Of a stretch of DNA of 40,653 nucleotides, positions 16,375 to 24,917 are shown piece by piece. Source of the DNA: an uncultured Massilia sp. (GTDB lineage Bacteria > Pseudomonadota > Gammaproteobacteria > Burkholderiales > Burkholderiaceae_D); NCBI GenBank assembly GCA_913778765.1, contig CAJYXO010000228.1, positions 1 to 40,653 of the forward strand, in the 5' to 3' direction. The translations under genes and the position numbers were made by a program. The stretch's first letter is position 1, and each line of letters starts with the position of its first letter. The notes under the pieces were generated by a model, which saw only the letters and a program-made list of their open reading frames with translations, did not search any database and had not been told where the DNA came from.

Positions 16375-17394
16375 TCAGTCGGTTTCGACCTTTTCGACCA
16401 GCAGCGGCGGTTCGTCCGCCAGTTCGACGCCGGTCACCGGCATCGGCACGAACAGCGGCGAATCCGAGCGGTAGGGCACGCGGCCGGACGGCACGTGCTT
16501 GGCGGCCGGATCCAGGTGCAGGTCCTGGTCGTCGAAGAAGATGTGGGCGCGGAAAGCCTTCACCACCTTCGATTTCGGCATCCCGCCGAGGAAGAAGATT
16601 TCGTTCACATACACGCCCCAGTGGCGCAGCGTATTGATCACCCGCATCTCGGCCGGGGCGCTGCGCGCGGTGACGATCGCAATCCGCACCGGCGAGGTGT
16701 CCGCGCCGAAGGGCAGGCGTTCCTGCAGGTTGGCCAGCTTGCGCAGCAGCACGGCGTAAGGGCCGTCCTTCATCGGCTCGTTCTGCTTTTCGTCCTCGAC
16801 CGTGTGGAAGCGTCCGAGCCCCTCGGTCTTGTAGACCAGTTCGCTGGAATCGTCGAACAGCACGGCGTCGCCGTCGAAGGCGATCCGCACCTGGTCTTCG
16901 GGCAGCGCGTCGCCGGCATGCGGCGGCGGCTTCAGGACGGCGGCGGCGCAGGCCTGGGCGTCGATGATGCGCTGGGCGTCCTCGACATTCGTGGTCAGGA
17001 ACAGGTCGACCGCGAAGGCATCCAGGTAATCGACCACCGACTGTCCGCCGGTGAAGGCATGGCGCGAGATCGGCAGGCCGCGCGAGCGGATGTTGTTGAA
17101 GACGCGCACGCCGGTCTCCGGACTGTTGCGCGACATGACGACCACTTCCACCAGCGGCTTGGATTCGGAAGGCGCAAACCGGTTCAGGCCGAGCAGGGCG
17201 CGCACCAGCGGCATCCCGGTGCCGTCGCGCAGCGGTTCGGTTTCGCGTTCCAGCATGTAGGCGCGGTATTCCTCGATCGCGCTCTGCGGATTTTTCGCGT
17301 ACTTGGTTTTATACACGGCATCCGCTTCGGCCAGGTCGAACAGGGCGGTGGCGGAGATGCCGACGACGAGCGTGTCTGAGAGATCGAGGGGCAT
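16375..17394 (-). CDS. Cytosolic 5'-nucleotidase
   Basis: This 339-residue protein resembles the cytosolic 5'-nucleotidase I (NT5C1) family found in many bacteria. It starts MPLDLSDTLVVGISATALFDL and has VEVVVMSRNSPETGVRVFNNI (about 82-102), RHAFTGGQ (about 111-118), IAFDGDAVLFDDSSE (about 170-184), VTARSAPAEMRVI (about 240-252) and AHIFFDDQDLHL (about 283-294). The Asp-rich motifs fit a HAD-type phosphatase that dephosphorylates nucleoside monophosphates. It stands 61 bases upstream of tcyP on the same strand and could be co-transcribed. The exact nucleotide preference is unknown. Confidence 0.85.
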   Translation of the reverse strand: MPLDLSDTLVVGISATALFDLAEADAVYKTKYAKNPQSAIEEYRAYMLERETEPLRDGTGMPLVRALLGLNRFAPSESKPLVEVVVMSRNSPETGVRVFNNIRSRGLPISRHAFTGGQSVVDYLDAFAVDLFLTTNVEDAQRIIDAQACAAAVLKPPPHAGDALPEDQVRIAFDGDAVLFDDSSELVYKTEGLGRFHTVEDEKQNEPMKDGPYAVLLRKLANLQERLPFGADTSPVRIAIVTARSAPAEMRVINTLRHWGVYVNEIFFLGGMPKSKVVKAFRAHIFFDDQDLHLDPAAKHVPSGRVPYRSDSPLFVPMPVTGVELADEPPLLVEKVETD

Positions 17395-17638
17395 GGCGGC
17401 TGAATGGTTGAGTGAAGCAGTGATCGGATCTTACCCGACAGAACCGTCGGACGTGGATTGGCCTTGTAAGAATATTCCAAGGGGAAACGAACGGATGGGT
17501 ATTCTCGACTTTGTTGACCCTGAGCAATTTCCGCTATGTCATTGCTGATTACCCACTGTGCATGGCGCTGCGTTTGCTCAAGCCTGCAAGACGGCGCCGG
17601 CACGACCATGAGGCAGGAAGGTTTGCGAGGAGGCGGTG

Positions 17639-18202
17639 ATGGACAAGCCAGTTTCCAGACTAGAACGCGGCTCGGCGCCAGCGAAGGGCGCGACGCCCGG
17701 CCAGGACGAGCAGCGCGCGCGCCTGCGGGCGATCCGCAAGCTGGTCGAGCAGAACAACCAGTCCTGTCTCAGTACCGAAATGATCGTCTGCCAGATCTAC
17801 ATGGAATCGCGCTTCGACAGCGGGGCCCAGGCCGAGGGCAGCAGCGCGCGCGGCCTGATGCAACTTCTGAAGGTGGCGAACCGCGAGTTGTTTCGGCTCG
17901 ATAATCTGCGCAAACCGCTGCACACGCGCCAGCCCGAACCCGCGCTGTACCAGGCTGCGGATGCCTTTCACGACAGCCCCGCCTTCATCGACGAGGCAAC
18001 CAACATCCGCGCCGGCACCCGCTATCTGCAGGCCATGATCGACAAGGCGAAGCGCGAGGGCAGTGTGGATCCGGTCGCGGAAGCCTACAAGGATTACCGC
18101 GGCGTCAGGAACGGTATTTATTACCAGAAGATCAGGATGGCAGCCGAACGGCTGAAGAAGTCACCCGACGACGTCGAGGTGTTGCGGAAACTTGTCGCAT
18201 GA
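17639..18202 (+). CDS. Leaderless lytic transglycosylase (SLT domain), T6SS-associated
   Basis: This 187-residue protein has a soluble lytic transglycosylase fold: MIVCQIYMESRFD with the likely catalytic Glu56, then SSARGLMQLL (68-77) and NIRAGTRYLQAMI (about 121-133). Such enzymes cleave the glycan strands of peptidoglycan. No signal peptide is visible; the N-terminus is charged (MDKPVSRLERGS), so it is not a Sec substrate. It lies just upstream of a broken vgrG, which suggests it was, or is, cargo of a type VI secretion system. AGGAGG at 17628-17633 fits the ATG at 17639 better than the GTG one codon earlier. No immunity gene was recognised next to it. Confidence 0.8.
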   Translation: MDKPVSRLERGSAPAKGATPGQDEQRARLRAIRKLVEQNNQSCLSTEMIVCQIYMESRFDSGAQAEGSSARGLMQLLKVANRELFRLDNLRKPLHTRQPEPALYQAADAFHDSPAFIDEATNIRAGTRYLQAMIDKAKREGSVDPVAEAYKDYRGVRNGIYYQKIRMAAERLKKSPDDVEVLRKLVA

Positions 18203-18304
18203 GCTGACGCAAAAGATGCTCCTGTGCCTGCTGTATCTTGGCAGACGCATTTGCCGGCGGAAATATCCCTCGACGCCGGACGAGCCAAAGGAGCATCTTC
18301 GGTC

Positions 18305-19162
18305 ATGATCGAGACCCTGACGGAACAGCTCGGCGCCGCGCTGGCGGCGTTTTCCGGCGCCACCCGGCTGTATGAGCTGACGATCGGCGAGGATGACAGC
18401 AGTCTGCTGGTCGAAGCCTTCGTGGCCGACGATGCCGTCGACGACGTCGGTGTGCGCGACGTGATCGTCCTGTCGACCAGTGTGCACATCGACACCGCAT
18501 CCTTGCCGGGCCAGCGGGCAGTGCTGGACGTCAGCCTCGCCGACGGTAGCCGCACCCGCTTTGCCGGCGACATCAGCGAGGCCGCGCAGCTCGGCAGCGA
18601 CGGCGGCTTTGCCCGTTTCCGCATCCGCATGTCGTCCTGGCTGTGGCGCCTGGAACAGGTGCGTAACAGCCGCGTCTGGCAGGACAGGACCGTCATCGAG
18701 ATCGCCGACGACGTTTTCGCGGCCTACCTGCCGCTGGCAAGGTGGCGCTGGAGCGACGACACCAGCCCCTTGATGGCCGAGGCCCTGCCGCGCAGCTACT
18801 GCTGCCAGTACCGCGAGTCCGACCTCGGCTTCGTGCGCCGGCTGCTGGCCGAAGAGGGCTGTGCTGGCGCATCGAGCACGGCCGGGATGGCGCCGAAGTG
18901 GTGCTGTTCGCCGACAGCAGCCAGGCCTGCGCGGTGCCGGAAGACCCCAGCAGCGCAGCCGGCGGCGGCATCCGCTTCCATGGCGTCAGTGCGGTCGAAA
19001 CCAGCGATACCGTCCAGGCGCTGCAAGCGCAACGACGCCTGCATGCCTCCCTCGTCACCGTGCTGAGCAGCGATTACAAGGCGAAGCAGAGCGTCGCCGC
19101 GAGCGCGCCGTCCTATGTGCGTTACGGGCGTGGGCTGCCGGAACTGGAAGCCTACCAGCTAC
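18305..19162 (+). pseudogene. vgrG remnant (T6SS spike), frameshifted and truncated
   Basis: The reading frame from the ATG at 18305 encodes the N-terminal region of a VgrG/Rhs-type spike: DVIVLSTSVHIDTASLPGQ, RFRIRMSSWLWRLEQVRNSRVWQD, and YCCQYRESDLGFVRRLLAEEG. At about 18859 the homology moves to another frame (LCWRIEHGRDGAEVVLFADSS, later ASAPSYVRYGRGLPELEAYQLP), consistent with loss of one C. Homology stops near 19162, directly before the tRNA-Lys terminator. Only about 285 residues of a protein usually over 600 long remain, and the gp5-like OB-fold and needle are missing. It cannot encode a working spike. Confidence 0.8.
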
Positions 19163-19165
19163 CGC

Positions 19166-19204
19166 AAAAACAAAAAAGGCGTCACGATAAATCGCAACGC
19201 CTTC
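19166..19204 (-). terminator. Terminator of tRNA-Lys
   Basis: On the minus strand an AAGGCGT/ACGCCTT stem (with further pairing inside) is followed by a T-rich run broken by one G. It lies 20 bases past the tRNA 3' end and would also stop read-through from the tol-pal operon. Confidence 0.7.
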
Positions 19205-19223
19205 TATGCTTACAACTAAATTC

Positions 19224-19299
19224 TGGTAGGCCGTGCTGGGCTCGAACCAGCGACCAACGGATTAAAAGTCCGCTGCTCTACCAACTGAGCTAACGACCC
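19224..19299 (-). tRNA. tRNA-Lys (anticodon UUU)
   Basis: This 76-base gene has an encoded CCA end. It shows a D-arm (AGCTCAGTTGGTAGAGC), an anticodon stem-loop with CTTTTAA (anticodon TTT) and a T-arm with GGTTCGAGCC. The acceptor stem GGGTCGT/ACGGCCT contains two G-U wobbles, at 1-72 and 4-69. It lies 57 bases downstream of cpoB on the same strand. Confidence 0.95.
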
Positions 19300-19356
19300 G
19301 AAAGAAGCAAGATTATAGGTTCAATCTGCCGGGCTGTCAAACGTGCATGAGCAGGG

Positions 19357-20118
19357 TCACTTCAGGCTGGCCAGGCGCTCCTTGGCGGTCGTGCCGGCCG
19401 AGGTGCCCGGGTACTTCGACACCAGCTGCTGCAGCACCTTCTTGGCATTCTTCTTGTCCTTCAGCGCGATGTAGCTGGTGCCGATGTTCAGCATCGCATC
19501 CGGCACATTGCTGCTGGCGCTGTAGTTCGACACAACGGCTTCCTGCGCTGCGATCGCATTCTTGTAGTCGCCCAGCAGATAGTAGGAGCTGCCGAGGTAA
19601 TACTGGGCTTGCGGGGCATAGGCCGAGTCGGGATAACGGCGCACGAAATCCTGGAAGGCGGTTGCGGCGCCCTTGTAGTCGGTGCGCTTGAAGACTTCCA
19701 TCGCGGTGTCGTAGGCTTTCTTCTCGGCCGGCATCACTTCGGCGGCCTGGCCGTCGACGGTCGTCTGCTGCGGCTCGAGCTTGCGGATGCGGGCGTCGAG
19801 GTCGGCGTACAGGTCTTTCTGGCTCTTCTGCGCATTCGCGATCTGGTTCGCCAGGACTTCCAGCTGGCCGCGCAGGCGGGCAATTTCCTGCATCGTCTGC
19901 TCGTGCTGGTTCAGTATCTCGAGCGTGGCGTTCTTGTCCGACTTGGTATCGATACGGGCGTTGAAGTCGCGCGACAGGGCTTCGACCTTGGCGCGCAGGT
20001 CGAGGATGGCGCGGCGCGCTTCATCGTCGTCGAGCAGGCCGGCGCTTGCCTGGAGGGGCAGCCAGGCGGCAAAGGCGAGGGCGAGGGCCGCGAGGCGGGA
20101 CTGGGACGTTTTCATCAT
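19357..20118 (-). CDS. cpoB: Cell division coordinator CpoB (YbgF), tol-pal system protein
   Basis: This 253-residue periplasmic protein has a signal peptide (ending LQASA near residue 30), a coiled-coil trimerisation region (about 35-115, with EQTMQEIARLRGQLEVLANQI-like heptads) and three TPR-like repeats (about 135-250, with FQDFVRRYPDSAYAPQAQYYLGSSYY). CpoB links Tol-Pal constriction to peptidoglycan synthesis (PBP1B) during division. It is the last gene of the tol-pal operon. The start is one of two adjacent ATGs (20118 or 20115); a longer in-frame extension passes through the hairpin at 20142-20177 and is not credible. Confidence 0.93.
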   Translation of the reverse strand: MMKTSQSRLAALALAFAAWLPLQASAGLLDDDEARRAILDLRAKVEALSRDFNARIDTKSDKNATLEILNQHEQTMQEIARLRGQLEVLANQIANAQKSQKDLYADLDARIRKLEPQQTTVDGQAAEVMPAEKKAYDTAMEVFKRTDYKGAATAFQDFVRRYPDSAYAPQAQYYLGSSYYLLGDYKNAIAAQEAVVSNYSASSNVPDAMLNIGTSYIALKDKKNAKKVLQQLVSKYPGTSAGTTAKERLASLK

Positions 20119-20141
20119 TCTCTGACTCTTCCTAAGCAATA

Positions 20142-20177
20142 CGGGGCGGGATGCAGTCTGCACTGCATCCCGCCCCG
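20142..20177. repeat. Perfect 16-bp hairpin between pal and cpoB
   Basis: Arms 20142-20157 and 20162-20177 are perfectly complementary around a CTGC loop (GC-rich, starting CGGGGCGGGATGC). There is no T-tract on either side. In the polycistronic mRNA it would form a very stable stem just after pal, able to protect the upstream message or lower cpoB expression. Confidence 0.85.
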
Positions 20178-20218
20178 CTGTCAATCAGCCATACAGGACA
20201 GCTTCGACAGCGTACGTC

Positions 20219-20746
20219 TTATTGATAGACGATGTCGGCGCGGCGGTTTTCAGCCCAGGCCGCTTCGTTGCTGCCGGTTGCCTTCGGCTTTTCTTCGCCC
20301 AGCGACACGGCTTCCATCTGGCTGTCCGACACGCCCAGGGCGGCCATCGACTTGCGCACGGCTTCGGCGCGCTTCTGGCCCAGGGCCAGGTTGTACTCGG
20401 TGCCGCCGCGCTCGTCGGTGTTACCCTGGATCAGCACTTTGCGCTGCTTGTTCTTGGTCAGGTAAGCCGAGTGGTTCTCGACGACCGGCTTGCCGTCGTC
20501 CCGGACGACGTAGCTGTCGTAGTCGAAGTAGACGCTGCGGTTCGCCAGAACGCCTTTCGGGTCGTTCAGCGGATCGACGTTGCCGGTTTCGACCGGACGG
20601 ATGTTGCGGCTGTCGTCGACCGGGGCCTGGGCCTGGGCGACCGGGGCTTTTTCCACGACCGGCGGTTCTTGCAGTTTGGTGGACGAGCAGGCCGACAGCA
20701 GGGCGGCGGCCGAAGCGATGAAGGCTACAGTTTTCATGTTGCGCAT
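20219..20746 (-). CDS. pal: Peptidoglycan-associated lipoprotein Pal
   Basis: This 175-residue outer-membrane lipoprotein has a lipobox LSAC with Cys20, a proline-rich linker and an OmpA-like peptidoglycan-binding domain (about 70-175) with VYFDYDSY, NTDERGGTEYN and LGQKRAEAV. It binds the diaminopimelate of peptidoglycan and interacts with TolB and TolA to pull the outer membrane inward at the division site. AGGAGA upstream supports the ATG at 20746. It lies 27 bases after tolB and is separated from cpoB by a strong hairpin. Confidence 0.96.
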   Translation of the reverse strand: MRNMKTVAFIASAAALLSACSSTKLQEPPVVEKAPVAQAQAPVDDSRNIRPVETGNVDPLNDPKGVLANRSVYFDYDSYVVRDDGKPVVENHSAYLTKNKQRKVLIQGNTDERGGTEYNLALGQKRAEAVRKSMAALGVSDSQMEAVSLGEEKPKATGSNEAAWAENRRADIVYQ

Positions 20747-20773
20747 GGTTGTTTTCTCCTGGTCAAAAAATTT

Positions 20774-22045
20774 TTACTTCATGAAGGGGCCCCAGCTGGG
20801 CTCCTTGATGTTTCCCGCCTGCGTCGACAGACGCTGTTTGACACGTCCATCGACAGACACGACTGCCAGCGAGGCACGCCCGCCAGCCTTGTTGGCATAC
20901 ATGATGTATCTGCCGTTTGGCGAAAAACTCGGTTCGGTGGCCCCATCGGCCAAACGCTGTTCCTGGCCGCTGGCCAGGTCCATCGCGTACAGGTTGAAGC
21001 CCCCATCGCGTTGCGAGATCCACGCCAGCGTCTTGCCGTCCGGGGAAATACGAGGAGAAATGTTGTAGCTGCCATTGAACGTGATGCGGGTCGCTTGCCC
21101 ACCGTTCACGCTCATCTTGTAGATTTGCGGACCGCCGCTGCGGTCGCTCACGAAATAAATGCTCTGGCCGTCGCCCGAGAACTGCGGCTCGGTGTCGATG
21201 CCGTTGGTGGTGGTCAGGCGGCGCATGCCGCTGCCGTCGGCGTTGACGATGAAGACCTGGGTATTGCCGGTCTTCGACAGCGACAGGGCGAGCCTGGTGC
21301 CGTCCGGCGACCATGCCGGCGCCGAGTTGCTGCCTTTCTCGTTCGAAATGATGGCGCGCTGGCCGGTCACCAGGTTCTGCACGTAGATGATCGGCTTCTG
21401 CTTCTCGAACGAGACGTAGGCGACCTTGGTGCCGTCCGGCGACCATGCCGGCGAGATGATCGCTTCGCGGCCGTAGGCGGCCACCTGTTCGTTCTGGCCG
21501 TCGGCGTCGGCCACCACCAGCTCGTAGCTGTGGTTGCCGTTGCCGCGATTCACCTTAACGTAGGAGATGCGGGTCGAGAAGATGCCGCGCACGCCGGTCA
21601 GCTTTTCGTAGACGTCGTCGGCGATGCGGTGGGCTTCGAGGCGGGTGTTGCGGGCGCCGACGGCATCCGATAGTTGCGAGAGCTGGGTCTGCTTGACGGT
21701 GTCCATCAGCTTGTAGCGGACCTGGAAGCGGCCGTCGGCCAGGCGGCTGACCGAGCCCACCACGAGGGCGTCGGCGCCGCTGGCCTTGAAGGCGCCGAGG
21801 TCGACGCTGGCGCTGTCCGAAATGGCCTGGCGCGCATCGATGACTTTGAACACGCCGCTGCGTTCGAGGTCGGCGCGGATAATGGCGGACACCTGTTCCG
21901 GCGCGATCGATTCATCGGCGAAGGCGGCCACGGCAACCGGGATCTGGGTGCCGCTGACACCGGCGATTTCGACACGCACCTGGGCGTGCGCGGCCACGCC
22001 CACCAGCAGGGTGGCCGAAAACAGCAGGGAATGTAGTTTCTTCAT
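20774..22045 (-). CDS. tolB: Tol-Pal system protein TolB
   Basis: This 423-residue periplasmic protein has a signal peptide (cleavage after VAAHA, about residue 21), an N-terminal alpha/beta domain (about 22-160) and a six-bladed beta-propeller. Repeated SPDGT(K/R) motifs mark the blades (for example [17 protein letters not shown] and [13 protein letters not shown]). TolB shuttles between Pal and TolA to regulate Pal's peptidoglycan binding. It lies 32 bases after tolA and 27 before pal, in the canonical order. Confidence 0.96.
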   Translation of the reverse strand: MKKLHSLLFSATLLVGVAAHAQVRVEIAGVSGTQIPVAVAAFADESIAPEQVSAIIRADLERSGVFKVIDARQAISDSASVDLGAFKASGADALVVGSVSRLADGRFQVRYKLMDTVKQTQLSQLSDAVGARNTRLEAHRIADDVYEKLTGVRGIFSTRISYVKVNRGNGNHSYELVVADADGQNEQVAAYGREAIISPAWSPDGTKVAYVSFEKQKPIIYVQNLVTGQRAIISNEKGSNSAPAWSPDGTRLALSLSKTGNTQVFIVNADGSGMRRLTTTNGIDTEPQFSGDGQSIYFVSDRSGGPQIYKMSVNGGQATRITFNGSYNISPRISPDGKTLAWISQRDGGFNLYAMDLASGQEQRLADGATEPSFSPNGRYIMYANKAGGRASLAVVSVDGRVKQRLSTQAGNIKEPSWGPFMK

Positions 22046-22077
22046 AAATGTCTCAGCTAGGGTTTGAGTCGAGCGAA

Positions 22078-23064
22078 TCAGTTCAAGTCTTTCAATTTGA
22101 AGTTGACCGGCAGTGATCGCTCTACCGTACCATCTTTCTTCTTCGGTAGCGGTGACGATTTGTTAATGCCTCTTTCCACGGCATCGTCGAAGGCCGGAAT
22201 ACCGCTGCTCTTGGTCTTGCGGACCGAAACGATTTCACCGCTCGGCAATTGGCTGACCTGGAACTCGACTTCCGGATTGCCAGGCACGTCGGTGCTGCCC
22301 GGATAGGTCGTATTGCTCTTGATCTTGGCTGCGATGCTGGCGATGTAGCCTTTATCGATGCGCGGCGCGGTCGATTTCTCGGCGCTGCCGCTGGTGCCGG
22401 CGCCGCCGGTCAGGCGCTTCATTTCTTCGGCGCGCAGTTTTTCCAGCTTGGCGGCTTCGGCTTTCGCCAGCTTTTCCTTCTCGGCCTTTTCCTTTTTCTT
22501 CTTGTCGGCTTCTTCCTTCTTCGCCAGCTCCTGGGCTTGCTTTTCCTCGGCTTTCTTTTCCTCCTCGCGCTTCTTTTTGTCGGCGAGGGCTTTGTCTTTC
22601 TTTTCCTGTTCGCGTTTCTGCTCGGCGAGTTCGCGCTCGCGTTCGCGTTCACGCTCCTGCTCCAGGCGTTCTTCTTCCAGCTTCTGGCGCTTCAGTTCTT
22701 CCTTGCGCTTTTTCTCGCGTTCCAGCGCGATCTCCGGCGGCTTCGGCGGCGCCGGCTCGACCTTCGGCGGCGGTGGCGGCGTCTCCACCACGCGCGGCGC
22801 CGGCGGCGGCGTTTCCGGTTCCGGCTCGGGTTGCGGTTCGGGCTGCGGCGCCGGCGGAGCGGCCTGCTGCACGCTCGTGTCCCACACTTCGGCCTCGACC
22901 GCCACCGGCTGGTTGTTGGTCCAGTTAATGCCGATCACCAGGAAGGCCAGCAGCACGGCGTGCACGCCCACCGCCAGGCCGATCGCGGGCCAGCGGTTCG
23001 GTTCCGGCGGCACCCGGTAGTGGGAGCCGTCCATGCCAGTGCTGTTGTGCTTCGTTGCTGACAT
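22078..23064 (-). CDS. tolA: Tol-Pal system protein TolA
   Basis: This 328-residue inner-membrane protein has one N-terminal membrane helix (about 25-47, [21 protein letters not shown]), a proline-rich stretch (68-110) and a long charged helix of Glu/Lys/Arg/Ala (about 115-225) that spans the periplasm. A C-terminal TonB-like domain (about 235-328) ends with [20 protein letters not shown]. It transmits energy from TolQR to TolB and Pal. Its Lys-rich domain gives local codon use that differs from the neighbours, but there is no sign of transfer. Confidence 0.95.
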   Translation of the reverse strand: MSATKHNSTGMDGSHYRVPPEPNRWPAIGLAVGVHAVLLAFLVIGINWTNNQPVAVEAEVWDTSVQQAAPPAPQPEPQPEPEPETPPPAPRVVETPPPPPKVEPAPPKPPEIALEREKKRKEELKRQKLEEERLEQERERERERELAEQKREQEKKDKALADKKKREEEKKAEEKQAQELAKKEEADKKKKEKAEKEKLAKAEAAKLEKLRAEEMKRLTGGAGTSGSAEKSTAPRIDKGYIASIAAKIKSNTTYPGSTDVPGNPEVEFQVSQLPSGEIVSVRKTKSSGIPAFDDAVERGINKSSPLPKKKDGTVERSLPVNFKLKDLN

Positions 23065-23073
23065 CGTCGCTCT

Positions 23074-23502
23074 TTATTTGGTCGACAGGCCGACGCGGTT
23101 GATGCCCATCTTCTTGGCTTCCGAGATGAGCTGGATCACATCGTCGTACTTGCTTTCGCGGTCGCCCGAGATCATCACCGGGTAGTCCGGGTGCTCGGCG
23201 TGGATCGTGCGCAGGCGGTCGACCAGGGCCGAGCGGCTGGACACGTCCTCGAGCGCCTGCGCGCTCTTGCCGGTGATGCCGATCTGCAGCTGGGCGTTCT
23301 GCTTGACCGCGATCTGGATATAGTCGTCGGGCGGCTGGGTCGAACGCTCGGCGCTCGGCAGCTTGATCTCGCTCGGATTCTGGGTCGGCGGAACCGCCAT
23401 GAAGATGATGAGCAGCACCAGCATCACGTCGATGTAAGGCACGACGTTGATCTCGGACTTCAGCTTGCGGCGTCCGCTGCGCAGGTTGCTGTTGAATGCC
23501 AT
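23074..23502 (-). CDS. tolR: Tol-Pal motor subunit TolR (ExbD family)
   Basis: This 142-residue protein has a short cytoplasmic N-terminus (RRKLKSEINVVPYIDVMLVLLIIFM) whose Asp lies at the start of the single membrane helix and takes part in the proton path. A periplasmic domain follows (about 45-142). With TolQ it forms the proton-driven motor that energises TolA. It lies 18 bases after tolQ and 9 before tolA. Confidence 0.95.
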   Translation of the reverse strand: MAFNSNLRSGRRKLKSEINVVPYIDVMLVLLIIFMAVPPTQNPSEIKLPSAERSTQPPDDYIQIAVKQNAQLQIGITGKSAQALEDVSSRSALVDRLRTIHAEHPDYPVMISGDRESKYDDVIQLISEAKKMGINRVGLSTK

Positions 23503-23520
23503 GGTCTTCCTCGTCCCCGG

Positions 23521-24204
23521 TTAGCGCGACTGGCGCTGCAGGATGTTCGAGAATTCCTCGACGAAGCTTTCGAAGCGGATCGCGAGGCGGTCGATATCGT
23601 GGGTGAAGCGGTTGTACGCGACCACCGCCGGGATCGCGGCGAACAGGCCGATCGCGGTGGCGATCAGCGCTTCGGCGATGCCCGGCGCGACGGTGGCCAG
23701 CGTGGCCTGCTGCACGTTGGCCAGGCCGCGGAAGGCGTTCATGATGCCCCACACGGTGCCGAGCAGGCCGATGTAGGGCGAGACCGAACCGACCGAAGCC
23801 AGGAAGTTCAGGTGGGTGTCCAGGTGATCGAGCTCGCGGTGGAAGGCCGCGCGCATCGCGCGGCGGGCGCCGTCCAGCACCGCGCCGATGTCGAGGGCGT
23901 CGCGCGAGGCCTGCTTGCCCTTGATGAACTCGCCCATGCCGGCTTCGAAGATGCGTGCCAGCGGGCCGCTCTGGTCGCGCTGGGCGCTGGCGCTCTGGTG
24001 CAGGGTATGCAGGTTGCCGCCGGCCCAGAAGCTGCGCTCGAACTGCTCGGTCTGGCGGCGCGCGGCGCGGATCGCGAACAGTTTGCGGAAGATATAGGTC
24101 CAGCTGATCACCGAGACGGCGAACAGCAGGCCCATGATCAATTTGACGAGGATGTGCGCGTTGGCAATCAGTTCAATGAAGGAGAGGTCTTGGACTGCGT
24201 TCAT
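23521..24204 (-). CDS. tolQ: Tol-Pal motor subunit TolQ (ExbB family)
   Basis: This 227-residue integral membrane protein has three membrane helices: about 16-36, 135-157 (SVSPYIGLLGTVWGIMNAF, the family signature) and 170-192 (VAPGIAEALIATAIGLFAAIPAVVAYN). It forms the pentameric stator around the TolR dimer. It lies after ybgC with 27 bases between, in the usual operon order. Confidence 0.95.
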   Translation of the reverse strand: MNAVQDLSFIELIANAHILVKLIMGLLFAVSVISWTYIFRKLFAIRAARRQTEQFERSFWAGGNLHTLHQSASAQRDQSGPLARIFEAGMGEFIKGKQASRDALDIGAVLDGARRAMRAAFHRELDHLDTHLNFLASVGSVSPYIGLLGTVWGIMNAFRGLANVQQATLATVAPGIAEALIATAIGLFAAIPAVVAYNRFTHDIDRLAIRFESFVEEFSNILQRQSR

Positions 24205-24231
24205 CAGCTTAAGTATATTTGGTCAAATGTG

Positions 24232-24648
24232 TCAGTCGGTCCGCATTTTATCAGCGGTACTTGCAGGAAGGGAACGGGGGCGCATCGTTCGGGGGTCCAC
24301 GCAGCCCACTTTCACGTCGGCGGTCGACAGCAGCGTCTCGCCGCGCCAGGCCTGCTGGGCGAACTGGACCGACGCGCGGCCGAGTTTTTCCACACTCAGC
24401 TTCAAGGTGATTTCATCGTCCAGGCGGGCGGACGACAGGTAGTCGACGGCCGCGCTGCGCACCACGAAGGCGGCGTTTTCCTCGTCGAGCAAGGCTTGCT
24501 GGTGAATGCCGAGCGAACGCAGCCATTCGGTGCGCGCACGTTCGAAGAACTTCAGGTAATTGGCGTAGTACACGATGCCGCCGGCGTCGGTGTCTTCGTA
24601 ATAGACCCGGACTGTCCAGGTGAAAACTGAAGGCATTTCAGCTGCCAT
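24232..24648 (-). CDS. ybgC: Tol-Pal-associated acyl-CoA thioesterase YbgC
   Basis: This 138-residue hot-dog-fold thioesterase of the 4-hydroxybenzoyl-CoA thioesterase type has the signature VRVYYEDTDAGGIVYYANYLKFFERART (positions about 12-40, with the catalytic Asp in EDTDAGG). It hydrolyses acyl-CoA or acyl-ACP in the cytoplasm and is the normal first gene of the tol-pal operon. The start is either ATG 24648 (MAAEMPSVF) or ATG 24636 (MPSVF), and the latter matches E. coli length. Neither has a clear ribosome-binding site. A longer frame reaching 24804 runs through the promoter and is rejected. Confidence 0.9.
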   Translation of the reverse strand: MAAEMPSVFTWTVRVYYEDTDAGGIVYYANYLKFFERARTEWLRSLGIHQQALLDEENAAFVVRSAAVDYLSSARLDDEITLKLSVEKLGRASVQFAQQAWRGETLLSTADVKVGCVDPRTMRPRSLPASTADKMRTD

Positions 24649-24665
24649 AAATGAAAATGGGAAAC

Positions 24666-24711
24666 ATTTTACGCGATTTTCGTATTGTTTATGTACGCTG
24701 CCGTACATAAA
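24666..24711 (-). promoter_or_regulatory. Candidate tol-pal operon promoter with overlapping palindromic operator
   Basis: On the minus strand TAAAAT (complement of 24666-24671) is a good -10 box. At the -35 position lies a perfect inverted repeat, TTTATGTACG (24688-24697) and CGTACATAAA (24702-24711), around CTGC. A dimeric regulator bound there would cover the -35 region. Its identity is unknown. Confidence 0.5.
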
Positions 24712-24848
24712 TACCCGGAAACCGCTTCGGCCCGTCGGCCAGGCCGAGGCCAAATGGGCATGAGTAAACGTCAAGCATGCATACTCAGCCAACAACTGTA
24801 ACACTTTCTCACAACATCCGTCGCCACGGATACATACATGATCCGGCG

Positions 24849-24910
24849 CAAACCGGGGTCAGACTCCCGAAATGGGAAATTGCCCAAAATCGGAGTCTGA
24901 CCCCGGTTTG
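24849..24910. repeat. Long REP-like inverted repeat
   Basis: The perfect 19-base arms 24849-24867 (starting CAAACCGGGGTCAGACTCC) and 24892-24910 flank a 24-base centre that has a smaller TGGG/CCCA stem of its own. The GGGGTCAGACTC core resembles dispersed palindromes common in betaproteobacterial genomes. It lies 7 bases past the ydfG-like stop codon and may also end that transcript. Confidence 0.85.
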
Positions 24911-24917
24911 AGGCAAC

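Noticed and set aside
17462..17482. CCTTG/CAAGG imperfect palindrome upstream of the transglycosylase gene
   Set aside because: Only five-base arms with an 11-base spacer, expected by chance in a window this long.
24649..24804. N-terminal extension of YbgC
   Set aside because: It would cover the palindrome and -10 box and has no similarity to the family, which starts close to the VRVYYEDTD motif.
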